From Lepidonotus clava (Eukaryota > Annelida > Polychaeta > Phyllodocida > Polynoidae), in the NCBI GenBank assembly GCA_936440205.1, contig OW387133.1, positions 2,818,001 through 2,882,000 on the forward strand: DNA of 64,000 nucleotides, in the 5' to 3' direction. Position numbers and translations under genes: made by a program. Below the pieces are notes generated by a model. It searched no databases, was not told the origin of the DNA, and was given only the letters and a program-made list of their open reading frames with translations. How positions within the stretch are numbered: position 1 is the stretch's first letter; each line of letters begins with the position of its first letter. Positions 45,352-55,300 of the stretch are shown one piece after another.

Positions 45352-47130
45352 GCACATCGATCTCACTCACCATAGTTCAACTGATTAATCTGAATGTTCA
45401 TTTCCTTACAAAGTAATTCCTGTAATACAAGTCAGCGATATTCCGAAATAGGCTCTTGTTCTCATTCTCAGTGACTTTTGCCAACAACACCAAAGTTCCT
45501 CAAAATGGCACAGAGGAAGATAATTTTGCCTTGGAGGTTGCCTTTAGAAAATGAACATCCCACGCAACGTTGTGCCTCGACAAAGAGATAATGAGTTACC
45601 GTAGACTCTGTTATTAAAGTTGATCATCATGATAATATTATGTCATCACTATATACACCAAATTTACAATAATCGCTGCCACCAACGATGAAGTGGTAAC
45701 AGTTCATAACAAGCCTAATAAGCAGTACATAATGCTCTAAAAATATCTCTAACACTACTCATCTTATATATAAATATCATAATTTACCCAACATGGTACA
45801 CGATTTGTCAGCATACAAATATAAAGCACTCTCATGAACGGCGTTGTTCCCTTGTTTGATCTAAACGATCAAAACTATGTGTTAGACTAGGAAATCATCC
45901 AATGTGTATCTCGATCATTCTTTACATTGACAAGATCTAAATCATCCCATAAACACTGCAACAAATATGAAAGCAAAAGTGTCGTATCAAATCAATATAA
46001 TATTGCACAGGTGAGCCCAAACAAAGTAATAACACTAATACTCTTCCCATGGGAAATAAATAAATACCAATCCATTGATGAATAGGACAACGCAAAAACG
46101 ATACCTATTATGAAACAATGACTGAAGATATAAAAAATTAAGAAATTATCAAATAAATTACAGGCACATGACCAGATCATAAACCATAGATATCATTGTT
46201 ATGATAACAAGAACTATGATACTACACCCGAAAAATATTCGATTAAATAATGACACAAAATATTATATAGATGTACAGATATAAATTAACATAAAGTACT
46301 TGTTACTACAACTTAAATACAAATCCAAACCAATTAAAACACATGATGACTCCAAGAAATCCGTTACAAACCAACACAATGTAAAAAGCATTATATTGAT
46401 AACCTAATTATGTGCAACAAAACCTAATTCATTAAATCAGTAAAATAATAAATGAAGATTCGGTTGCTTGGGGCCACTAGAAAATAAATCCTTTCAGTAT
46501 TCTGATTATTGGCAGTGTTTGATAATACTCGTGTACTTTGGTACTACTGGCAATAGTTGAACACATCTCTGACAATCTATATACCCTTAAAACACCATAA
46601 ACATTTCTGTTCTTGAATGTGATAGAAACATGAGACATGAACGGTCAGAAAGACCTCTTTTCTTTTATCAGAGCAGTAATAGCAATAAAGAAACCGTGCA
46701 GTGTTAAGTTTTCTGACTGTGTGGTTAGTGTGTAGATTGGGATAGAACACCTAAGGCAGTAGAGTGAATGATAAACGGTGAGATCACAAGGGTGTCGTAA
46801 AGAACAAGGATAAGGCAGGGGGCGGTGGAGACGGAAGGGGTCTTAATAGACTGTTAATTACCCAGCATGCACTGCACGCTACCTGGTAGAGAGATGCTCT
46901 GTGGCCTCAACAATAAATACACCAAGGAATAGAAGGGATAGGTTCAAGACTGTCTGAGATAGTTATCAAAGTAGATCAAAACATGTGTTTTTACTTCAGA
47001 CACAATCCATAGTTACTTTTACTTCAAATACAATCCATTGTTGCTTTAACAATGTTTTGGAACTTTTTGTTTTTGAAAAAAAATCAGTTTTGGTTGAGCT
47101 AGACGTCTAATGCCAAGTAATGTCTGGAGT

Positions 47131-47150
47131 TGCCACCAGGGGGCGTGCAG
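47131..47150 (+). promoter_or_regulatory. Strong CTCF-like site
   Basis: TGCCACCAGGGGGCGTGCAG fits the CTCF consensus through the whole core. It lies about 3.6 kb beyond the INSM1 stop in a unique region. An insulator or loop-anchor role is inference. Confidence 0.55.
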
Positions 47151-47326
47151 TGGGAATGGGGTTATTAGTGGAGGGTTAGTTGTTAATGCTAAAACATGGC
47201 GGACAGTTTAACAGGGAGTCCCCAGGGTTCAACTAGGGGTGGGGGGGGGGGTACCAGTCATGTAGGAGGGCATACCTTACCAGTGACTCACTACACACCA
47301 GCACCCAGCGCACACACACAAAGCAC

Positions 47327-47336
47327 GCGCATGCGC
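47327..47336. promoter_or_regulatory. Perfect NRF1 palindrome
   Basis: GCGCATGCGC within CACGCGCATGCGCAGTGG. It lies about 180 bp from the CTCF-like site, and an AAACATGGCGG (YY1-like) word lies between them near 47193. Confidence 0.5.
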
Positions 47337-48202
47337 AGTGGAGTCCTACTGTCTCCCTGCCGATGACTAGAACGAGGCTAACTGTTTTTTGTACACCAAT
47401 CAGATCTGATTATACCAGCTCTCCCACGTGTAGATCATACACAGTCTCAAAAATAAGACCCATAGATCATACAGGGAATACATCATACAAACATAGGGTG
47501 TATATATGTAAATATAAAACACGTACAAAATAATTCCACTTTTTGATCGGCATCTCAATCAGTACGATGAAAATAATACTACACTGTGTCAAAAAATAAA
47601 TAAATAGTCATGGGTAAAAATATTGCACAACAATAGTCGTTCACACAAAAATAGAATTGCACATAAAAAATAAATATACAAGACATAGGTGGGGTTATTT
47701 GATATCATATTTTGTGTATATAAAAACTAAGTTGTTCTGACTTAGTTGTTGACTAGGTGGGGTGGCGTCCGACAGATAATTGGCCACTGTTTGAACATGA
47801 TTGACTCGTGTTGAGTCAGAGCTGAGTTAGACAAGGAAAGGGATGAGTGTGTGTGTGTGGGGGGGGGGGGGGCGATAATAGGGGTAGAAGGGAGGGGGTG
47901 ATGTCAGATCTTCCACCTGAGTCACACACCCCCTCCCCCCTCCCCCCTCCCCCCAAACACCCCACCCTTCACACTGGACAAAGGTGAATTCTCAGGTAGA
48001 CACCCATACTGGCCCATTGGTCTAAAAGGGCTGGGTTCGAATCCTTTGTCTTCAAATGCCAATATGATTTTCTGCATCTCTAAACTCAAGTGGTCTGAAC
48101 TTTGAACAATTTGTTAAATGCCATTCAAAGGGCTCAGTATAAAGTCATTCAGTTTTTGAAAAGACATGGCGCTTGATGTAAAATGTCACCAGAACATTAA
48201 TT

Positions 48203-48252
48203 GTAGTGAACTACCACAATGGTAGTAGGCTACCATGTTGGTAGTACACTAC
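48203..48252. repeat. 50-bp imperfect palindrome
   Basis: GTAGTGAACTACCACAATGG... reads nearly the same on the other strand (GTAGTGTACTACCAACATGG...). Built from GGTAGT/ACTACC words in four alternating blocks. Confidence 0.8.
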
Positions 48253-49851
48253 AAGTTTCCTTGTATACTACCGTCGGACTATCAATTAAAATGTGTCGAG
48301 TATAAAGTTATTGTTGACTATTTGACAATCGTGGTAGCGACTAGAGATCCACCGAAATAAATGCACAATAATATAAATGCACAATAATATAAATGCAATT
48401 AAATAAATAAATATTGCAACGACACTTGATACTCTTTCTACAAGTCCGCCTTGTTCGCCTATAGCTGTCCTTCAACCTATCACACACATACATATGTATA
48501 TATACCATTTAGTTTCGTATAAAAATACTATACAGTCACGTGACAAGGCCTGGGTCAGTGATTGGTCAGTAACAAGATGAGGTGATCACCCATCACAGTC
48601 TTAACAATCTCTCAACAACAACCCTATCAGAACTCGTCCACTCTTTTCACACTTTATGTTATAATAAAATAAGCCTTTTCTGGACAGTATCAGAAGATCT
48701 AAGTCTCTCAATCAAGTCTTAAGTCTCAATAATAAGCTTTTCATAAATCAAAAATACGCGTATTTTTATCTCTCTGGAATGTCAATTTCACTGGCAAAAA
48801 GTAATCTAGCTTGTTAACCATTCTCCGCAACTCTACCCACAATTGTCTGTTTTTGTGATTTAAATAATTTTGCAAGAAATGTGAGGTTACTGACCACCCT
48901 TGTAAAGTGTAGGCGATCAACCTTAATCAGTATTCTGAACGTGTGTGGATGATTTTCCTGAATATATCGCAGAATGAACAAAATCTCATGTTAATAGATA
49001 ATGTCCTTGCTTTACAAAAGCCATCACAATAACTGACAACGGTGGGTAATGCACAGAGAATCATGATAATAATAAAAATCCCATGTAGATATTCGGTGGG
49101 GACGGAGGTAATCGTAGTGGTAGTAGTGTAGGAAAATGGTGAACTTTCCCTGGCGTCATGAGCCATGGGGTCGGCCTGAGTAGAGGTGGAAAACCCGACC
49201 TCACCTGAACCAGTCACTATAAGTGCCCCTCCCCCTGGTCTGGGATGAGTCCACCCCGTGTTGGACCACTCTCCTTTGTCTAGGCCAGGTTTTCCCGGCC
49301 CTCAGTGGTTAGACGGGGGGAGGGGGGAGGGGGAGGGGGAGGGGGAGGGGAGGGGGGAGGGGAGGGGGGCTGGGCCACCTTACTATTGTTATTAGTCAGT
49401 GTCACGCTCCAGTGATTCCAGCCCCCCTCTTTGTTCCACGGGACACCCCCATAGTGTGCCACGGGCGCCCACCCCTGTCCTACCCCCATCCCCCCTCTCT
49501 CCCGAAACTTGCACCTGGCTTCCAGTGACCGTTTTTGTTCCCCTGACCCTTACACTGAAACGACTGAACGATAGTAAAATATACCCCGGACCGAAAATAG
49601 AATCATTGTGATTAGGCCGCAAATACTGCGCTTGGTTTTGGGCATCGCCAGATTCTGGGAGCGAACTGTTGACACACTGGGAGAGTGGGGAGGGAGTTTA
49701 GGGGGATGGTGGGAGGAGGGAAGGGAGGGGGAGGGGGTTGACAACAGGAAGAAAAGTTGGACTTTGTTTGACAGATTGATGACTCATGTCGCCCACCAGA
49801 GCCGGGACTACTACCACTAGTACCACTACACCTCCCACTGTGGGGGATCCT

Positions 49852-50038
49852 CAGGGGCGGATACAGGATTTCGGAAGCAGGGGGTCCGCATATAGCCTAA
49901 GTACTAAATCGTCGTGCATTCACACATGCACGTGTAACGTTTTTTCTATCTCTATGTGAAGTATAAGTCTCCAACAAAAAGTGGATGGGGGTTAGGACCC
50001 CCTGGACCCCCTGCCGCTCCTTCCTAGATCCGCCCCTG
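49852..50038. mobile_element. CAGGGGCGGAT-type MITE, full copy
   Basis: CAGGGGCGGATACAGGATTT to CTAGATCCGCCCCTG, 187 bp; inner inverted words GGGGTCC / GGACCCC. ATCCT lies on both sides (offset by one A on the right). Confidence 0.85.
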
Positions 50039-50376
50039 AATCCTTCGGGAAACCCCAACCATTGGGAACAAGCCACAGATTACTGCTAATCAAAATACTC
50101 TCATTATATAAAATACACTCTACATTTGTTCTGCAGCCTCTCACAGGTTCTGTAACCTCTCATAGAATACTACCATCACCGTTTACGTTGTGGTTTAAAC
50201 ACCGAAGCACACTTTGGGGAATAGGTTCAACGCACACAAAAATATACAAATATATATCAACCTTTTTTCTATCCATCGGTCATGATGGATATACGGAGGG
50301 AGCACAACTCTAACAAGTCAGTGGTATCAGTTTGTTACAAAGCTAACAACAACAGTATATGTCGGGCAGTTGTTAC

Positions 50377-50706
50377 CCCAGGCCAGCATGCAACATTATT
50401 ATAACATTGAAGTAATGTTCTATTATTGTTCGTTACGTTACGTTGATGGCACCCAATAACATTCCTGGAACCTACCAGTGTGAAGTTACGTTAACATTCT
50501 GTATCGGTAAGGTCTCAACTTCACTTAAATGTGATGTTATCATAACACTCTGTTTTGGCCAACCTCAACCTTAAGTAAAGTAACGTACCTGTTAAGTGAA
50601 AGTTAGCAAGTAACAGACTGACCAAAACAAGTATGGTCGCATGCTACGTGCTAACTTGCCTGGGTATGGTCACAGAACGTGCCCGTTACGTCGCAGCTTG
50701 CCTGGG
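50377..50706 (+). mobile_element. ACGTT-rich MITE just downstream of the INSM1 stop codon
   Basis: CCCAGGCCAGCATGCAAC to GTCGCAGCTTGCCTGGG. The right end is duplicated: an inner CTAACTTGCCTGGGTATGG is followed by a second GTATGGTCACAGAACGTGCC...GCTTGCCTGGG. It lies about 75 bp beyond the INSM1 stop, so on the gene's strand it is probably transcribed as part of the 3' UTR. Confidence 0.85.
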
Positions 50707-50781
50707 TGTATGACCTTTCTTGTAATACTACTGGGCACCTTTCTCTTGATACTAGCAGGTAGTACCGGTGACCTTTTCGTA

Positions 50782-53061
50782 CTAGCAGGGCCGGTTGACG
50801 GGCATCTGGAGTAGAATTACCTGTCGGTTCTCCGAGGGGTGGCACTTGTTGATGTGCCTAGTCAGCCCAGGTGAGCTGTAGAACGTACTGGAGCAGTACT
50901 TACAGGTGTAAACCTCCGACGTGTGCAGCCGAGCGTGACGCTCCAGGGCGGGGCGCGACGGGAAGACGCTGGTACAGACGCCGCACGTGAAGTCCTTGGT
51001 TACCGCCCCACCGGAAGTGGTGGAGGAACCGGAAGTGGTGGCGCCCCCTAGCGCGTGCTGCAGCACGTGCTTTGCGCGCGCCGTCTCTGACCGGAGCACC
51101 TTCCCGCAGAACTGACATGGGAAGGGCTTGTCGTCGGCGTGCGACGCCAGGTGTTTTCTCAGGTAGGCCTGGCGACGGAACTTCTTCCCGCATTGCTCGC
51201 ATTCAAAGAGTCCGTCGCTGGAGTCGGCCCCAGGGGAGGGGGTCCGCCGGGCCACCACTACCCCTGAGGTGGGGTTAGGGGCGTCTAAGATTGTCTGAGG
51301 CGGGAGTGAATGGGTGGAATCACTGCCGGTGTTAGTTGAATCCTGTTGGAGTCTGTTCTTAGCGTCGTTACTGACGCTGCGATTGTTATTATTGTTATTG
51401 TTGTTATTATTGTTATTGTTGATGTTGTTGTTGTTTTTGTTGTTGTTGGCGGTGCCGTTGGGGCGTGGCTTGTGCCAGCGGCGGTGGGAGGCCAGGTTGG
51501 CCGGGCAGTTAAACACCTTGTCACATTCAGGACACCTGTACTCGATGTGGACGATCCGCGAACACTTGTGTTGGGCCAACTGGAAGGCGTCGGAGTAAAA
51601 CTCCTTACACAGCTGACACACGTAGTCCCCGATCTTATTCTCGATCTTCTCCAGCTCCTGGCGAGCCTCGGGGGTTATTTCCACCATGTTCATGCTGCTG
51701 TCAATGTCCCCACAAACCAGGGTACCTCCTGAGGAGTCGGCCATGTCGTCCTCGTCTCGGATGAAAGTTCCAGAGACGGGAGAAGACTTGTCCTCTAGTT
51801 CAAACTTGATTTTCCGCACGGCTTTTGCCTTTTTGGGGGTCTTGGGCTTGGTTGAGGAGTCCCCGGCAATGTCCTGGCTGGCTGTTCTTTTCTTGCTGGG
51901 GGAGTTGGGGGTACCCGGGGTGGAAGGGGCCTTGGTGGGCTGGAAGCTGGTGGTCGTGTGGTTGGCGGGGGAGGAGGGGTTCTTACCCCCCGGGGAGGAC
52001 ACGGAGAGGCGGTCAAAGTTGGAGAAGTAGAACGGGGACCCTTGTTGTTGTTGTTGTTGTTGGTTGTTGTTGTGTTGTAGGGTGGGCGTTCCTCCGCGTG
52101 AGACAGGGGAGGAGCGGGGACTGGAGGAAGAACAGGAAGTGGAATCCGGGCGAAGCGGATGTGGACCTACCGGGTCGACGATCATCATTTCCTCCTGGTC
52201 CTCCTGGGACCGGCGTCCCTCGGCGTCTCCCACCACCATGTCAGCGTCCTCCGGGCGTTCCTGTTTGAGACGCTGGGTGTGTTGGAGGAGGGGGAGGGGG
52301 TGGGGGTGGGGGTACTTGCCCATGGCGGCGAAGTACTCGTGGTGCTGGGGGTGACCCGGATGTGGGGGGTAGGGGAACGCAGGCCGGGACGCTGGGTCGT
52401 ACCGGGGGGAGGACGCAGCGTCTCCCGCCGACGTCCGCTCCGGGGCGGAAGTGGCCGACGATAGGGACGCGGCGCGGGACGCTGCAGTGACGGCGGAGGA
52501 GGAGAGGGACGCAGGCGGAAGTGGCGGGGGGAGTTGAGCGTTCCTTCGGTGCGTCTCCTGCAGCTCCTGTATCCGCGCGTCGAAGAAGGGGTGGTGGGCG
52601 GCAGGGTAGAAGTGGTGGGGGCGGCCTACAGGGGCGCCCCTAGCGGCCGTGATGGTGGTGACTGCGGGGGAGTGTGGGTAGCCCCGCTTCTCCCCTTTGT
52701 CCGGCATACTGTCCCACCTCCTCTCTGTATCCCCGCCCTTCCCCACGCTCAGGTCAGTGGGGTGGCAGTCGCTGTTAGATGTCAAACCGGAAGTAGTAGT
52801 AGTATAACAGCCCTGGAGGACGCCCACGGCTCCGGGGTCCTTGAAGGTCAAGGACACGGGGCTCTGACTGTACCCCGAGTCGGGCGACCCGAAGGGGTGC
52901 GACGACTGGGGGCCCGACGACGACACGGACGCCGCGTCCTGCTCCGACCCGCTGTCGGAGCGTTCCTCCTCCGACGAGGGACGCCGCGTCGTCCGGTAGG
53001 TGCTGGAGGAGGCATTGCTGCCGTGCTTCCGCTGCCGCTTCACCAGGAACCCGCGCGGCAT
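50782..53061 (-). CDS. INSM1: INSM1, insulinoma-associated zinc-finger transcriptional repressor
   Basis: Nuclear DNA-binding repressor of neuroendocrine and neural progenitor differentiation (family: vertebrate INSM1/INSM2, fly nerfin-1, worm egl-46). 759 residues in one uninterrupted exon, as in mammalian INSM1. The start is fixed by the SNAG motif MPRGFLVKR at residues 1-9, which recruits LSD1-CoREST in this family. PTDLS (101-105) fits a CtBP-binding PxDLS motif. A His/Pro/Ser-rich middle and poly-Q (334-340) lead to a basic KKAKAVRKIKF segment (410-420). Fingers: C482/C485/H498/C500; C510/C513/H526/H530; C621/C624/H637/H641; C649/C652/H665/H669; C693/C696/H709/H713; C720/C723/H736/C740. 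Fingers 1-2 and the tail FYSSPGLTRHINKCHPSENR through VILLQMPV nearly match human INSM1. Odd: a 22-residue, almost pure Asn tract (539-560) between fingers 2 and 3. Longer than human INSM1 (510), mainly through the low-complexity middle. Confidence 0.96.
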   Translation of the reverse strand: MPRGFLVKRQRKHGSNASSSTYRTTRRPSSEEERSDSGSEQDAASVSSSGPQSSHPFGSPDSGYSQSPVSLTFKDPGAVGVLQGCYTTTTSGLTSNSDCHPTDLSVGKGGDTERRWDSMPDKGEKRGYPHSPAVTTITAARGAPVGRPHHFYPAAHHPFFDARIQELQETHRRNAQLPPPLPPASLSSSAVTAASRAASLSSATSAPERTSAGDAASSPRYDPASRPAFPYPPHPGHPQHHEYFAAMGKYPHPHPLPLLQHTQRLKQERPEDADMVVGDAEGRRSQEDQEEMMIVDPVGPHPLRPDSTSCSSSSPRSSPVSRGGTPTLQHNNNQQQQQQQGSPFYFSNFDRLSVSSPGGKNPSSPANHTTTSFQPTKAPSTPGTPNSPSKKRTASQDIAGDSSTKPKTPKKAKAVRKIKFELEDKSSPVSGTFIRDEDDMADSSGGTLVCGDIDSSMNMVEITPEARQELEKIENKIGDYVCQLCKEFYSDAFQLAQHKCSRIVHIEYRCPECDKVFNCPANLASHRRWHKPRPNGTANNNKNNNNINNNNNNNNNNNNNRSVSNDAKNRLQQDSTNTGSDSTHSLPPQTILDAPNPTSGVVVARRTPSPGADSSDGLFECEQCGKKFRRQAYLRKHLASHADDKPFPCQFCGKVLRSETARAKHVLQHALGGATTSGSSTTSGGAVTKDFTCGVCTSVFPSRPALERHARLHTSEVYTCKYCSSTFYSSPGLTRHINKCHPSENRQVILLQMPVNRPC
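51383..51446 (-). repeat. Trinucleotide (AAY)n tract coding poly-Asn in INSM1
   Basis: On the plus strand a run of GTT/ATT triplets encodes Asn 539-541, Lys, 543-546, Ile, then 548-560. It lies in the linker between fingers 2 and 3. Probably length-variable by slippage. Confidence 0.85.
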
Positions 53062-53262
53062 GGCGCAAGGTCAAGGTCACAGGGGGCAAGGTCACGAGTC
53101 TCAAGGTCACGAGACTCAAGGTCACGAGCCTCAAGGTCACGAGTCTTAAGGATAAATCTCAAGGTTAAACCTCCAGGCTGGACGTCCTGGGTTGGTTCCA
53201 GAGTCCGGCGCCCCTCCCGTAGCTGCCGGGCGTGTCGTGGCGTGGTAATTCTGGTGCCGCCA
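53062..53262 (-). other. INSM1: Inferred 5' UTR part of INSM1 coding exon
   Basis: From the inferred splice acceptor (ATTACAG ending at 53263, preceded by the pyrimidine-rich CTTTTCTCTCTCT) to the start codon. Contains the AAGGTCA tandem. Inferred from splice-site quality only. Confidence 0.45.
53067..53139 (+). promoter_or_regulatory. Tandem of six AAGGTCA nuclear-receptor half-sites
   Basis: AAGGTCA at 53067, 53073, 53088, 53103, 53118 and 53133; the last four have a 15-bp period with unit TCAAGGTCACGAGNC. TCAAGGTCA is the extended half-site of monomeric receptors (NR5A/SF-1, ERR; NR4A related). The run begins 6 bp upstream of the INSM1 ATG, in the inferred 5' UTR. It could also be a neutral minisatellite. 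Confidence 0.6.
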
Positions 53263-53686
53263 CTGTAATAGAGAGAGAAAAGAAAAAGAAATTAAAAGAT
53301 GGGATAAAATGGGAAATGGGAAAAAGGAGGAGTAAGATCAAATATGCGTCATCAAGTATGATGCAGTGTCAACAGGAGTGTAATGAGTGTCGTCGGGTGA
53401 GCGGGGGGGGGGGATGCCTACGAGGGACAATGTGCATGTTAGCGGATCCCCTGCATGGTTTTGTTGAAGTCTAGCATTAGTTCAGAAGTAAATCGACAGC
53501 ATTGGGTTGAAACCCTGTCAAAAAAAAAGTCAGTGTCGCCTGTATGTCCCATCCCCTAATGTAAAGAAACGGGGGGATGTAGTTGTAAAAATATCTGCGT
53601 TTGTTTTGCCAAAGCCCCTGCACGCTCCCTGAAATATCCACTGATCTGCCTTTTCAACCACGATGTTCACAATCTGATGCAATATG

Positions 53687-54325
53687 AGGTGATTTGTCAG
53701 TATCAAAAACAACCAAAATTACAGGAAAATCAATTGCTTTGGTTCCTAACAAACAAACAATTGCAATTTTGAGTCACATATAAACAACTATCCCCCTCAC
53801 CTGCTGCCTGAGAAGGTATGCATAATATAATTCCAGGTGAACCTATACAGAGTCCTACTCGCAGTTCTGTCCCATGTCCTATTGTAACCAATTAGGCAAT
53901 CTGCTTGTAAGTGATGTTCCGCATGGCCCCGATTCCCCCTTTCACTATGTCATTTACACTCTTACGCAACATGAAGTGATTTGTGATAAGGAAAATTCAA
54001 TTGCTTTTGTCCATAAAAAAAAAAGCAATTGCAATCATGAGGCCAATGTGACCAACTGTAACCCTGAATCCCATGCTGCCTATAGACCCGGGCTATAGAC
54101 CTACCAAGGAGATGCCTCTCAATGTCGTTTACAGTCTTTTACAGTTTACTTACTAGTAAGTGATTTGTAAGAAATAAAACCAACAAGAAATTACAAAAAA
54201 ACCAATTGCTTTTGTCCCTGACAAATAAATAAATAGTTTCAACCCTGAGTCCCATCCCCTGCGTGAGAAGTTATGCCTGAATCCAGGTAAACTTACAGAG
54301 TCCTACTGGTCGAGTGTCCCGCTAT
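53687..54325. repeat. Diverged local repeats in the INSM1 upstream region
   Basis: AGTGATTTGT...CAATTGCTTTTGTCC segments recur at about 53687, 53971 and 54156. AGAAGKTATGC...CAGAGTCCTACT segments recur at about 53811 and 54265. Spacing is irregular (185-285 bp). Confidence 0.7.
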
Positions 54326-54494
54326 GCTCTAAGTCCATGGGTATCTCCTCCTCTACCTGAGAGGTGTGTCAGTGTGTGGGGTTCTGGAGGTGTGGGGTTA
54401 GTCTGAAGGTCATACAGGACGTTCTCCAAGGTCCTACCTCCTCACCCGTGCCGACCCGTCTGCCGGTCTAACTCTGTCACTCGCCCTTTAAACA

Positions 54495-54570
54495 ACCCCG
54501 CCCCACCTGTCAATCAACCCACCTAGCCCCGCCCCCACCTGTCAATCAGCCCGCTAAGCCCCGCCCCCTG
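54495..54570 (-). promoter_or_regulatory. GC-box / PBX-MEIS composite cluster upstream of INSM1
   Basis: Two perfect TGATTGACAG decamers on the minus strand (54507-54516 and 54539-54548), 32 bp apart, each overlapping a CAGGTG E-box and next to GGGGCGGGG GC-boxes; a third GC-box follows. TGATTGACAG is the established PBX-MEIS/PREP composite consensus. Confidence 0.6.
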
Positions 54571-55005
54571 TGGGTTCTTTGTGCGCGTTCCGCCCCCCTC
54601 CCACCCAGGACCACGTGCGCGCTGCTTTGTTACGAAGCAGTGCGAGACCGGTTTTCAATCAACAATGGAATCCCGTCCCTCTTCCTCTTTTCTCCCTTCC
54701 CTTGCAAACAAATGCACTTGAAACCTACCCGCATGCATAGCGACTGGGGGAAAATGACGCGACGCTTATAAAAACGAGATAAAGGAAATAAAATAATATC
54801 GGTAAATAGAATCTAATATGACTAATTGGGTTCCTGAGGCGTCCAGGGGCTACTGTCTTGTACATTGGAATCTCCAAAATAGTCCCCCTACTTTCAGCGT
54901 ATGCAATGCAATTTTGGGCAGTAAATAAGGGGTCCGGACCCCTTGTAAAATTCCCATAATGCACCTGAAATACAAACAATAATTGCATAAAAACAGTAAA
55001 TTTAC

Positions 55006-55140
55006 CTGAGTGGCAGTGGTGTTGCTGGAGACCAGCGGCTACCAGTTGCTGCAGCAGGAAACTCGGGAGGAACCAGCGGCGGTAACAACAACAAATTGTC
55101 GTCTGCTCGCGCTGGACGCCGCGTTCCGACTGACTAAATG
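55006..55140 (-). other. INSM1: Inferred INSM1 5' UTR exon 1
   Basis: CpG-rich segment ending in a strong splice donor, about 65 bp downstream of a CCAAT box. The start at about 55140 is a guess from CCAAT spacing and an initiator-like TTTAGTCAGT. Short AUG-started frames exist in it but none is recognisable. Confidence 0.35.
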
Positions 55141-55300
55141 TCGTCTGCCACGAGCCTGCGTTCCATATGAGTAATTCCCGGCGGCCGGCCGTAAGGCGCG
55201 CTCTGATTGGTCGGCGGGGACGCTCACCTGTCTGCTCCGGGAAGGGACGGCATTTCTAGGAACGCTGGGCGAACGCTGGCACGCGACGCTGGTGTCATGG
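55141..55300 (-). promoter_or_regulatory. INSM1: Inferred INSM1 core promoter (CpG island)
   Basis: CCAAT box within GCCGACCAATCAGAGCGC on the minus strand (55206-55210), CpG-rich flanks, E-boxes CATATG (about 55164) and CAGGTG (about 55226), no TATA box. GNACGCTGG words repeat at 55260-55290. AAATGTCGTCTGC lies at 55136-55148. Confidence 0.45.

Larger units (their letters stand above)
45352..49851. other. AT-rich region downstream of INSM1; possible long 3' UTR or gene desert
   Basis: About 4.5 kb with almost none of the high-copy repeats common elsewhere in the window. It contains a CTCF-like site (47131), an NRF1 site (47327), a 50-bp palindrome (48203), pyrimidine/G-runs near 47858-47955, and a quadruplex-prone G-rich tract at 49315-49370. 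Open frames of up to about 96 codons have no recognisable domain. Confidence 0.45.
53263..55005 (-). other. INSM1: Inferred INSM1 5' UTR intron (1743 bp)
   Basis: Donor CTCAG|GTAAAT at 55006/55005 and acceptor TTTTCTCTCTCTATTACAG ending at 53263 are both strong on the minus strand. An alternative donor GTAAGT at 54296 (ACTCT|GTAAGT) would give a shorter intron with a start near 54.45 kb. Inside are three diverged repeats of a CAATTGCTTTGGTCC/AGTGATTTGT unit (about 53687, 53971, 54156) and a GC-box/PBX-MEIS cluster at 54495-54570. Confidence 0.4.

Noticed and set aside
52534-53268. 244-codon + strand frame opposite the INSM1 start, and others opposite INSM1 (51314-52464)
   Set aside because: They mirror the GC-rich INSM1 coding strand, show no known domain, and INSM1 is certain on the other strand.
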